From: Selaginella moellendorffii
Taxonomy: Eukaryota; Streptophyta; Lycopodiopsida; Selaginellales; Selaginellaceae
Reading direction: 5' to 3'
Length of the DNA: 64,000 nucleotides
Assembly: GCF_000143415.4 (NCBI RefSeq)
Contig: NW_003314317.1
Location: 124,001-188,000, forward strand
Below, piece after piece: positions 1 to 8,815 of the stretch (position 1 is its first letter; the number at the start of each line of letters is the position of its first letter). The position numbers and the translations under genes are program-made. The notes below the pieces were generated by a model. That model did no database searches. It was given only the letters and a program-made list of their open reading frames with translations, and had not been told where the DNA came from.

Positions 1-44
1 ATACGTTGTTTTGAGGCAGTGATCTAAGAAATTTTAAGATTCTT

Positions 45-400
45 GATGTAACACTCACAGATCTTTTGAGATTATGAGCTAAGAATTGAGAGAGTTGGGT
101 TATCATGACAAAGTCATGGCCAGAAAGCTTGATGTTTTTGAGGTTGTGAATTCAGAATTGTGTAAGTTGGGCTAGCATGATAAATTCATGGCTAAAAAGC
201 TTGTGGTGTGGCACTGACAAATTTTTTAAGATTGTGAGTTGAGAATTAAAAGAGTTAGGCTAACATGATAAATTCATGACTAAAGAACTTCTGATGTAAC
301 ACTCATAGATCTTTTGAGATTATGAGCTAAGGATTGAAAGAGTTGGGAGTCATGGCCAGAAAGCTTGATGTTCATGGAGATTGTGAGCTTGGTAGAGAAA
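45..400. repeat. Tandem array of 70-88 bp units
   Basis: About four and a half imperfect copies of a 70-88 bp unit follow one another, beginning near 45, 131, 203, 290 and 366. Each unit carries a version of TTTTGAGATTATGAGCTAAG, then AGAGTTGGG, then CATGACAAAGTCATGG and ends in AAAGCTT. Units differ at many positions, so the array is old. No protein is evident. A purine run followed by TGCTACAG near 549-570 suggests the 3' end of an LTR element just downstream. Confidence 0.75.
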
Positions 401-548
401 TGGAGTGTGAAATGATTGTGATGCTGTGATGAAACATTATGCTTTAGATTTGTGGAGTACTGATGTTGAAAAGGATAACTTGTGTAGCTATTACTGAGAT
501 GAGATGGATAATTTAAATCAATATTTTGTGTGAGGTCACACAATTTTA

Positions 549-570
549 AAGGGGGGAGTAAGTGCTACAG
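549..570 (+). other. Possible polypurine tract and LTR start
   Basis: A run AAAGGGGGGAG is followed within a few bases by TGCTACAGATG, the arrangement expected of a polypurine tract abutting a 3' LTR. The LTR end and a matching 5' LTR were not found in the window, so this is only a suggestion. From here to about 2040 I see no convincing gene. Confidence 0.25.
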
Positions 571-2039
571 ATGTAGCGGGTTACGGTGGCCTGTACTTGG
601 GACTTTAAACAGAATTGGGATGATGTGGCAAGGAGCTGGGTTCTTAAGGAGGAAGGTTCTTGACAAGCTCTAGGCATGATGGACAGAGAGCAGAGGTAGC
701 GATTGAGAGAGGGGCAGTGCTTTGCATGCATGGGGTGTTAACACTTGATCTGAGGCTTGAGGTTAGATTCTTAAATTGTCATCTTAGCTAGGAGTCATTT
801 TTATCCACATTCCATTCTTAATCCCTACAACATCTTTGCCATCTCTGTGAACCCTAAGCCTCACATTCATGTACCTTTTTCTAAATTATTCCAAATTATG
901 GTTTTATATTAAAGTTAATTAAACAAAAATAAAATTAATGATAGTTAAAAGACTTTTTCTTCCTCCTCATTACTCTCCTCTTCGTCATCTTCACCTAATG
1001 ATGACACATTGCTACACTTGGACTTATTAAGGGTTTCTTCCTCCAAGGCTTCTCTTGTCAATCAATCTTGTGAATCATCTTCTTATCATCAATGAACCTG
1101 TTCCCTTGCATCATCAAACAAAACCCCCACAGCAGTGAGTCAGGGCCCTCAAGCTTGGAAATGTCATGAGGCTGAATGTACCCCCTCAAACATAACTTGT
1201 GGAAACTCCTCTTCAGCATCCTTCTCCACATACCAAGCAATCTCAGACCACCACCCAAGTTCAGCTCCTTGCAAGAAAAAACCTTAGTAGCTTCCAATAA
1301 TTATATGTTGTTGAACTCATCCTTGATATTTGCAGATTATGCTGAGTATGGAAAATGCCAGCACTAGAATTTGTTTCTTAATAGCGGCACCATTCATCGC
1401 TTGACATTGAATTGTTTAGCTTCCAGCAAATAAGCTATAGGCAATTTTTAGTTTTACTAGTGGTGAGAAATTGAGAATGATAACTTTTGGAAAGATTTTT
1501 CTTGCTACTGTACAACATGAGATAACTAATGTTCTATTTGTCCCACTTTCTCGCCACCTTTTATCCATTTCTATGCTTGCAAAGGATGGAGTTTAAACCT
1601 TCTTTCATCAAACAGTAGAAAATGTCATTTATGAACACATAAGTATTGCTCAAGCTGTTCCAAAGAATGGATATTTCTTTTTTCCTCTAATCTCTATTAG
1701 TGTTAATACTGTCTTGGTGTCTAATAATTTATAGCTTTAGCATTGAAGACTAGCACATGCAAATTATAGATAGGTACTACTATTTTGATTTTGCATAGCA
1801 TACCATCTTTGAAAGGATCAAACAAGGGAATATATAGGATTGTCTACGAGTAAAGATGAAGAAAAAGCCACTTCCAAAAAAGGCTATGACAAGAGGTATT
1901 TCAATTTTAGATCTTATTCACATTAATATTTGGGTCTCTACTTAAATCTTTGAATGCAGCCTACTATTTTTTTACTAATAGTGGACAACTTTAGTTAGTT
2001 CACCATGGTTTCTTTCCTTTAAACAGAAATTAAATGCAC

Positions 2040-2690
2040 TAAAAGCTTTCCATGACTGGATCCAGACAATAGAAAAAGAACGTGATTGATCAATACACGT
2101 GCTTCAAGTAGATGGTGGTCAGGAACTTCTCCTTATCTTCATGAAGAATTTCCCTCCAGATCTCAGTGCCATACAAACAGGGCCAAAATGGTTGTGGAGA
2201 GGAAAATGCTCATAATTCTTAATTCATCCCATATAATGCTCAAAGCCATGCATGTTCCTATATTTTTCTGGGCTAAAGCTATAAACACAGTTGTTTATGT
2301 CCAAAATATTCTTCCCACCAAAGTGGTTTTGAACAAGACACCAAAAGAACTCTAGACTAGTAATAAGCCTACTCTTTCATATTTACAGGTGTTTAGTTGT
2401 AAAGAATATTCATACATTTCAAAGGAGGAACATAGAACAAAGTGGGAAGATCACTTCATGAGATGTATGATGCTTAGTTACAATGAAACTACCAAAGGTG
2501 GGTTCCACATGTGGATTTTCAAGCAGAAAAAGGTTCTAGTATACATGATGATATTCTTTAAGGAAATGGTTCTAATGTATTTAATCTCCTCAACACGCAA
2601 AAACATCAACTCTAGATATATTTTACCTTCAAATCTAACCACAGAGCTTAATGGATTGCAGTGAATTTCCTGGTACAAAAACATCACTAT
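2040..2690 (+). mobile_element. Ty1/copia integrase relic
   Basis: Two frames together resemble the distal integrase core and the following linker of a copia polyprotein. The first part has the order expected of the end of the core: a GG-E-like segment, a degenerate QNG-AERKN motif (GQNGCGEEN in the shifted frame), then MLKAMHVPIFFWAKAINTVV and NKTPKEL. The second part resembles the FGC-Y...KWE...LGY..TKG.. linker. Frameshifts and stops separate the parts, so it is not functional. No LTRs could be assigned to it. Confidence 0.6.
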
Positions 2691-3127
2691 TACCTTATAG
2701 AGACTTCCTTTAGAACCCCCACCAGAAATCCCCCACCACCATCACCACTACCACTGGAGGATACACACTTGAACAACTCCATCACTGAAAGTAGTCAAAT
2801 TGGTTTTGATATTATGAATGAAAAAAGTGAGCCAGTATTTTAAGATACTCCTAAGTCATAGAATGAACTTGATGACTATAGCACAGCTCAAGATCCTACA
2901 GCTTGATGTTCAACATGAGCATGGAAGCCCACACAATCAATCCTGCATTATCAATAAGAGAAACAAGCATTTCAGCATGTTTCATTACTTTGGTTGTAAT
3001 CTACTTATAAAGACTATTGTTCCTATCCAACAGTTTGGGAGACTTTGATCCAAGCTAAGCATTACATCAGCCAAAGGGGAGTAAAAAGCATGTGTTCAAA
3101 CCTTCAATCAAAATCTTATCAAGGAGT

Positions 3128-4270
3128 GTTGGAGCAAGACTAATTTAGTGGTCATACTAAATTAGTATGAAAAATTTAGTAACCACAGTTTTTACTTTAA
3201 AGTGGTGTGGACTAAATTTAAAGTGGTCCATACTATTGTATTGTGGATTTAGTGTGGAAAATTAAATGATCACACTAATAACCATTTGAAGGAGTTTCAC
3301 TCACAACCTCTATAGATTTTTATTCCAATTTAAAGTGTTTGCCAAGATCCCAAAAGTGGCTTCAAAGCCACACTACCTTCATACTTGATCTAAATGCTCC
3401 ACATGTCTAAGTCCTATCTTAAACACCTAAAAGTACCTTTGATATACCAATGTCTTATGTTAAAATCATGCCCATTCTTACTATCTTATTAGTAGTCCAA
3501 AGCCATTTATGCCATGAATCCATTTTTCCAAGACTAGCATTAAGTTCTAATAACCTTTAAAACTTCCTCACTATACCTTAGGTTATTAAGCAAGAGGATC
3601 ACTCTTTGTTTTTTTCACAGTTAACGAGTTTAGGATGATAGTTTGGATCATGCTTTATCTTTTCCACAATAAAGGATTTTAGGATGATATTTTAAAACAC
3701 AAGCCTTGTGAGTACCCTCTCCACTTTTTGCCACTAGAGTGCCCTATGTAAGCTCTTGAATTTGAACTTTTTAGGAGGTTAGTCAATTTAGTATTATTCA
3801 AATCCAAGAACATTTAACCCTAAGTATTATAAAACTTTTAATCGATTGGAAAAGGAAGTGCACTTTTGTTTATAAGTCTTTTCTCTCTATATTTCCCTAT
3901 AGATCATTTCTCGAGTTGTTCTTTTTAGTTTCTTATAACCTAACCATATGGCTAAAACAAGGTTTCAATGAGCTACACAAAGTATCCAAGTAAATAATGC
4001 CACCCACTTGAATTGGGACTATATGATCTCCTAGAGGAGTTAAAGTCAGCTCTTGAATACTTCACTAAGTCACCTCACTTATCCCACTATAGTCGCCAAT
4101 GGAAACATGTCATATCCGAGACTGAGTCCAAGATAGAGTCCCAAACTAAGTTTGAGATAAAGTTAATGATATTAAGGGTTTAGTCTTGAAGGAACTCTTT
4201 AGTGGTATTTTTAAATCAAGTTACCGTTAGGATTGGGGGTTAGTAGCATTGGGTGGGAGTGAACATGGAC
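3128..4270 (+). repeat. Decayed long LTR related to the solo LTR at 12234
   Basis: Several stretches align in order with the solo LTR at 12234-13999: the GAAGGAGTTTCACTCACAACC block (compare GGAGGAGTCTCATTCACAACC), the CTCCACATGTC block, the TAGTCCAAAGCCATTTATGC block, a GGTATCC-like block followed by GCCACCCACTTG, and a terminal stretch of GAGACTGAGTCC-like repeats near 4115-4165. It is far more diverged and AT-rich, as expected of an old methylated copy. Boundaries are approximate; the left end is placed at TGTTGGAGCAAGAC. Confidence 0.5.
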
Positions 4271-4279
4271 TTGCGGATT

Positions 4280-5679
4280 TTGCTTTTGGGTATTGGCAAG
4301 TGTTAATAGTTAAGGAAGATATTTTTAAGACTACTTTTTGTATATCATTTGGTTTGTACGAGTTTTTGATGATGCCATTTGGTTTAAACAATGTTTTAGC
4401 AACATTTTAGTGGATGATGGACAAGCTTTTTTGTGATATGCCAGAGGTGACTATTGACTTTATTGATGATGTCTTAATCCATTCAAAAGGGACATGGGAA
4501 GAATACGTTCATGATATTTGTAAAATGTTGAATCGGTTGTGGGAAGTTATTTTAAAGCTGAAACGAACAAAGTGCATATTTGGGTCTAAACACACTATTT
4601 ATTTTGGGTATTGTATTTTTTGTGAAGGTTTGTAAGTTGATCCTGACAAACTTATGCCCGTTCTCAAGTTCTTTACTTCAAAGTGTATGAATGATGTGCA
4701 ACACTTCTTACGTAAAGTGCATATCTTGGCCATTTCATTAATCATCTCTTTGATCGTACTGCACTCTATTACAAGTATTGTTGAAGTTGTTAACATTGTT
4801 TTTCACCTAGTCTGTAGACTATAAGTAAATGTTTACTGATTTTAAAAAGTTGTTGACTACTCCTCTAATTTTAGCATATCTTGACTACACTTTATCTTTC
4901 ATTTTATGCATGGATGTTTTTGATATTAATCTTAGAAGTGTGTTAATACAAAAGAGTTTAAGTGTGCCTGGTTAATGCCATCCTATTGCATATATCAACC
5001 ATACATTACAACTGGCAAAGGTGAACTATTCCACGACAGAAAAGGAGTGTTTAGCAATAGTTTGGGGTTTTGAGAAACTTCATGCCTATCTACATGGTTC
5101 TTAGACATTACTAAAAAGTGATTATACTACAATTACTTCATTATTGAAGCAAAAGAACTTAGTTGGCCATACTGCTCGGTGGGCTTTAAAGCTGCAAATA
5201 TATGATTTCAATATTATTCATTGCTTAGAGAGTTCTATAGCTTATGCTAACACCCTTTCTCAAGCTCCTCTTTCTTCTTTGTTATGTTCTCATATTTCTA
5301 ATGAGTATATTATTTTAACATTTGTGGATTTTTTGAATGAGGATTTCATGCTGTCATACTTGATGTTTAGTGTCCACAAGGTGTGAAGCAAAATTTACTT
5401 TTTCTTGATGAAATTCATAAAGCTCAAAAAGTTGAGCCATTAATCTGAAAGCTTTGTGATGGGTTTGAGAATCTTGCATCACTTGCTGATAATTTGCTAT
5501 TTCGGCATTTACATTCTCAATATTATATTGAGGACAACCTTCTTTATTTTGTGGGGACATTCATAATGATCATTTATGGTTAATGATGCCTTCAATCTTT
5601 ATTCCACATTTTCTCCATGTTTACCATGATTCTCTTATTCTATGTGGGCATATGGGACATTGTCATGTAACCGAAAAGC
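4280..5679 (+). mobile_element. Old Ty3/gypsy pol relic, left part
   Basis: Translated pieces give a Ty3 reverse transcriptase palm (a LMMPFGLNN-like box near 4365, then an IDFIDDVLIHSK active-site region near 4450-4485 in place of YLDDIL), connection and RNase H (NYSTTEKECLAIVWGFEKL near 5022-5085) and the start of the integrase zinc finger (VYHDSLILCGHMGHCHV near 5615-5670). Stops and shifts are frequent. The reading resumes at 21275 with the rest of the zinc finger, which shows the chromovirus inserted exactly here. Confidence 0.8.
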
Positions 5680-6014
5680 TGTCAAGAATCCCCCAATTCT
5701 TGCCACATTCCTAACTCTCGCCGGATTCTTGACCTGCAGACCACATTCCTGACTCTCGAGACACTTCCCGATTCCTGAGTCTCGAGCCATATTCCTGATG
5801 ATGATGTGGCGCCTCCTCGACCTCAGCTATATTTAGGCCGTCCTCGATCCAAGAGTGGTGGAGCTTCATCAACCTATAGTATATATAGGTTAGCCTTGTT
5901 CCATTTCTCTACAATCTGAATCAACGCCAATCTAATGCCTCTTCTTTGTTTCCACTAGCTTTTCTCTTTGTTTTTTTGCATTTTCCAGTCTTGATCTTGT
6001 TAGGGGTCTTGACA
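5680..6014 (+). repeat. 5' LTR of the chromovirus
   Basis: Starts TGTCAAGAATC and ends CTTGACA, giving TG...CA ends. It matches the 3' LTR at 20914-21274 almost base for base, apart from about 10 substitutions and a 26-bp segment (CTCGAGACACTTCC-containing) that is duplicated in the 3' copy. The TATA region lies in its last third, so U3 is about 230 bp and R plus U5 about 104 bp. Confidence 0.97.
5879..5911 (+). promoter_or_regulatory. LTR TATA box and predicted transcript start
   Basis: TATATATAGG at about 5879-5888 is the only strong TATA box in the LTR. A start about 31 bp downstream falls at A5911, which begins ACAATCTGAATCAA. That 14-mer is perfectly complementary to the bases just after the LTR, which independently supports 5911 as the 5' end of the RNA. 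The same TATA and 14-mer are preserved in the 3' LTR. Confidence 0.65.
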
Positions 6015-6016
6015 GT

Positions 6017-6030
6017 TTGATTCAGATTGT
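6017..6030 (+). promoter_or_regulatory. Primer-binding site complementary to the element's own RNA 5' end
   Basis: TTGATTCAGATTGT, two bases after the 5' LTR, is the exact reverse complement of ACAATCTGAATCAA at 5911-5924. No match to the usual initiator-Met tRNA site (TGGTATCAGAGC) is present. Established precedent: Tf1 of fission yeast and related elements prime reverse transcription by folding back the first bases of their own transcript. That this plant element does so is inference. Confidence 0.7.
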
Positions 6031-6110
6031 GCTTTTTCGTTTTTTGATTTTCGTTTTGATTGTTTGATTACCTTTGCCTTTTTTTCCCCCTTTTTTCTTT
6101 CTTCTTGCCA

Positions 6111-7082
6111 ATGGAGTCTCTAAGCCATCCAGATTTCTTTGCTGAAGTCCTTGCAAAAATCCAGTCTGAGAATACCGAGCTGAAGGTGACCCTTCTTCGC
6201 ATGCAGCAGGAGCTTGCTTCACTTTCGGCTCAAGGATCCAGCAAAGTTCCTGAACCGAAGGTGAGCTTCCCGGCGAAATTTTCAGGCAAGCGTTCGGAGC
6301 TTCGCGGATTCCTGAACCAGATGGAGTTGATCTTCGCACTTCAACATCGACGGTACCCTACTCCCGAGTCTCAAATCGGTGCGATTGGGACGTTGCTCGA
6401 AGGTGCAGCTTTGTCATGGTTTTCTCCTCTTCTGGAGAAGAGCATGAAAGGGGTCATGGTTCCAGAGCTGATGGATCTTCAATTGTTCAAAGAGAAGCTT
6501 GAAGCATGTTTTGGCGAGATGGATCGGGTTCGGGCTGCTACCACAAAGATGAGACGTCTCTCTCAGGGGTCTCGTCCTGCCTTGATCTATGCTGCAGAGT
6601 TCCAACTCCTTGCTTTGGACACTCAGTGGGATGAGCGGGCCTTGATTGACCAATTTCGTTTCGGCCTCAACAACGGTGTCAAGGATTTGTTGCTCACCAT
6701 GGAGGATCCCAAGGACCTATCAGATGCCATCAACAAAGCTGTTCGATGTGACAATCGTCTCTTTGAACGTCGTCAGGAAAGTCGTCGTGCCGCTGTTTTT
6801 CCGTCCCAGACTCAGGAATCCCAGCTTGAGTCTTCGGGGCATACTCCTGAACCTACTGCTCCGGTTCCGATGGATATTTCTGGTACTCCCCGACTCATTA
6901 GAGGGAAGTTGAGTCCTGCTGAGAAGCAACGTCGGATATCTCATAATCTTTGCCTCTATTGTGCTGATCCTAATCACAAAGCAGCTGTATGTCCCAAGAA
7001 GCTTCCTCGACTGCTCGAGTTCACTCTGCCTCAAAATTCACCTCTATTGCAGTCGGGAAACGACCCTATCCAAACAGAGTAG
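6111..7082 (+). CDS. gag: Gag of the chromovirus
   Basis: Predicted structural protein of 323 residues from the ATG at 6111; the frame is open upstream but the ATG follows the leader and starts a typical Gag N-terminus (MESLSHPDFFAEVLAKIQ, then a coiled segment). The central part (FSGKRSELRGFLNQMELIF to about residue 180) is the Ty3 capsid-like region (retrotransposon gag family). Near the C-terminus CLYCADPNHKAAVCP is a CCHC zinc knuckle for nucleic-acid binding. The frame overlaps the next frame for 94 bases (6989-7082), suggesting a -1 frameshift for Gag-Pol expression. This ORF looks intact. Confidence 0.9.
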   Translation: MESLSHPDFFAEVLAKIQSENTELKVTLLRMQQELASLSAQGSSKVPEPKVSFPAKFSGKRSELRGFLNQMELIFALQHRRYPTPESQIGAIGTLLEGAALSWFSPLLEKSMKGVMVPELMDLQLFKEKLEACFGEMDRVRAATTKMRRLSQGSRPALIYAAEFQLLALDTQWDERALIDQFRFGLNNGVKDLLLTMEDPKDLSDAINKAVRCDNRLFERRQESRRAAVFPSQTQESQLESSGHTPEPTAPVPMDISGTPRLIRGKLSPAEKQRRISHNLCLYCADPNHKAAVCPKKLPRLLEFTLPQNSPLLQSGNDPIQTE

Positions 7083-7842
7083 GAGCTGTCTATTTGGACT
7101 CCCCGAATAAAAATCACTTTTCTTCTTTATCAAGCTCCTCACCACCTTTCATCAAAGCCACCACCAATTCCCACAACTTCCGCGTCCCATGTCTCCTTTC
7201 TTTCACCGGACAATCAGGACTCAAGGCTCTGGCGTTACTGGACTCGGGTGCAACTTCCTGCTTCATGGACACGGACTTTGCTGCCCGACATCACGTTCCT
7301 CTTTCTCCTACCATACGGGATTTGAGGGTTGAAGGCATCGGTGGGCATTTTGTGTCTCCATCTTCTGGACTTAGGGAAATGTTGCCCGTTCGAGTACACA
7401 TCGGGTCCACCGTCACCGATATCGCCTTCAACATCATCAACAACAAGTCCTCCTCTGTGGTGCTCGGTCTTCCTTGGTTCCAACTACATCAGCCTCAGAT
7501 TTGTTGGAAGGAATTACAGCTCATCTCTCCCACGGCTTCCCCTACTGTTCATCGAGTCCGAATCAGGAAAAGTTCCCTAAACTCAAATCGGGGTTCTATT
7601 CCTGACTCTATAAAGTTTTCACCCTCTTCTTTTTCCTCTCTTCCATCTTACACTGGACCGTATCCTCGTCTCATCATTCCATTTAGTCGTACGCCTCCTC
7701 CTATCTCCACAATCACTATGAAAGAATTCCTTCATGAAGAACCTCTTTTTCTTTTTGCTTTGCATGTTTCTCCTGTCAGTCTTCCTGAGAAGTATCATGA
7801 TTTTGGGGATGTGTTTGACAAGAAAAAAGCTAGTGTACTGCC
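6989..7842 (+). pseudogene. pol: Chromovirus protease and linker
   Basis: A frame -1 to gag. ALLDSGATSCFMDTDFAARH near 7230-7290 is the DSGA active site of a retroviral-type aspartic protease, and SSVVLGLPWFQLHQP near 7450-7495 is the conserved ILG-like C-terminal part. [17 protein letters not shown] leads toward reverse transcriptase, but at about 7841 a small deletion (about 10 bases compared with the usual LPPHRPYD linker) shifts the frame. The listed continuation in this frame to 8038 is therefore not natural coding. Confidence 0.85.
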
Positions 7843-8373
7843 TATGATTGTCCCATTGATTTACAGGAAGGAGCGTCACCTCCATGGGGGCCTATCTACG
7901 GGTTATCCCCGTCCGAGCTTAAGGCTCTCAAAGAGTACGTGGATGAGAACCTTGCCTCGGGCTACATTCAGCATTCGCAGTCCCCGGCTGGAGCACCTGT
8001 CTTCTTTGTCAAGAAGAAGGATGGGAGCTTGCGGCTAGTCATTGACTACCGAGGTTTGAATAAGGTGACTGTTCGGAACTGTTATCCGCTGCCCCTGATC
8101 TCGGACCTGTTGGAACGCCTCGGCGGTGCCCGCTTCTTCACCAAGATTGACCTCCGTGGAGCATACAACCTGATCCGGATCCGGCTTGGTGATGAATGGA
8201 AGACTGCGTTCCGAACCCGCTATGGCCACTTCGAGTACACTGTCATGCCATTTGGCTTGACAAATGCTCTAGCAGTTTTCCAACACATGGCGAACGACGT
8301 CTTTCTGGAGTTTCTTGATCAGATGGTGATCGTCTACCTCGATGACATCCTCATCTACTCAAAAACTCAGGAG
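7843..8373 (+). pseudogene. pol: Chromovirus reverse transcriptase, 5' half
   Basis: In the frame beginning at 7843 the protein reads [21 protein letters not shown], then the RT fingers and palm: [49 protein letters not shown] (first catalytic Asp), [12 protein letters not shown] and [13 protein letters not shown] (YLDD with the catalytic Asp pair). Coding stops at 8373 because the DNA transposon begins. Joining across the 4-bp target duplication gives TQEEHDEHVRKV at the junction, exactly what the family has, so RT was intact at the time of insertion. Confidence 0.93.
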
Positions 8374-8397
8374 AAGCTCTATTTCGTTAAAGTGGGA
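8374..8397. repeat. Left terminal inverted repeat
   Basis: Begins AAGCTCTATTTC and ends AAAGTGGGA; it is the exact reverse complement of 18448-18471. Flanked on the outside by GGAG (8370-8373). Confidence 0.95.
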
Positions 8398-8759
8398 ATT
8401 GTCATTATCCCACTTGTAAAATAAGGTTTCCAAACCTTTATATAGTATATAAATATAACAAAATTCAACTGCATTGAGGCACATGCCATTTTATTTTAAA
8501 CAAGGAAATGTCTACTCAATCACTTCTCCTCCCCCTGCCACTGCTTCACCTCTCTCTTCTCCTTGTCATCGTCGTCCAATTTCTTTCCATCCTTTTAATA
8601 TTGGCTCCGTTGCTCCGAGTTTAGGTGGAGCCTAAGTCCCCATTCAATATTTACTTTCCCCTTATTAATAAAACAACTTCATAGACTTCCAATAACATGC
8701 TGTAACACTTCTAGTATAATGCAAATCCTCTCAAAGAATTGTCTTTTAATATTAATACA

Positions 8760-8781
8760 ATGGCATGGAACCCCATGCCAT
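8760..8781. repeat. Palindrome of the ATGGCATG family
   Basis: Arms ATGGCATGG and CCATGCCAT around AACC. Lies downstream of the minus-strand gene, near the left end of the DNA transposon. Half copies occur at about 8475-8489 and 8807-8815. Confidence 0.8.
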
Positions 8782-8815
8782 AATAAGTTACATTTTAAAA
8801 TAAATACATGCCATC

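Noticed and set aside
1058-1367. Short ORFs on both strands
   Set aside because: No domain, poor composition and overlap each other; not supported as genes.
8374-8387. Insertion into a pre-existing TA target within the palindrome AAGCTCTAGAGCTT
   Set aside because: A TA duplication would leave an in-frame stop in the reverse transcriptase. Using GGAG as duplication restores the expected family sequence, so the AAGCTCTA bases belong to the transposon.
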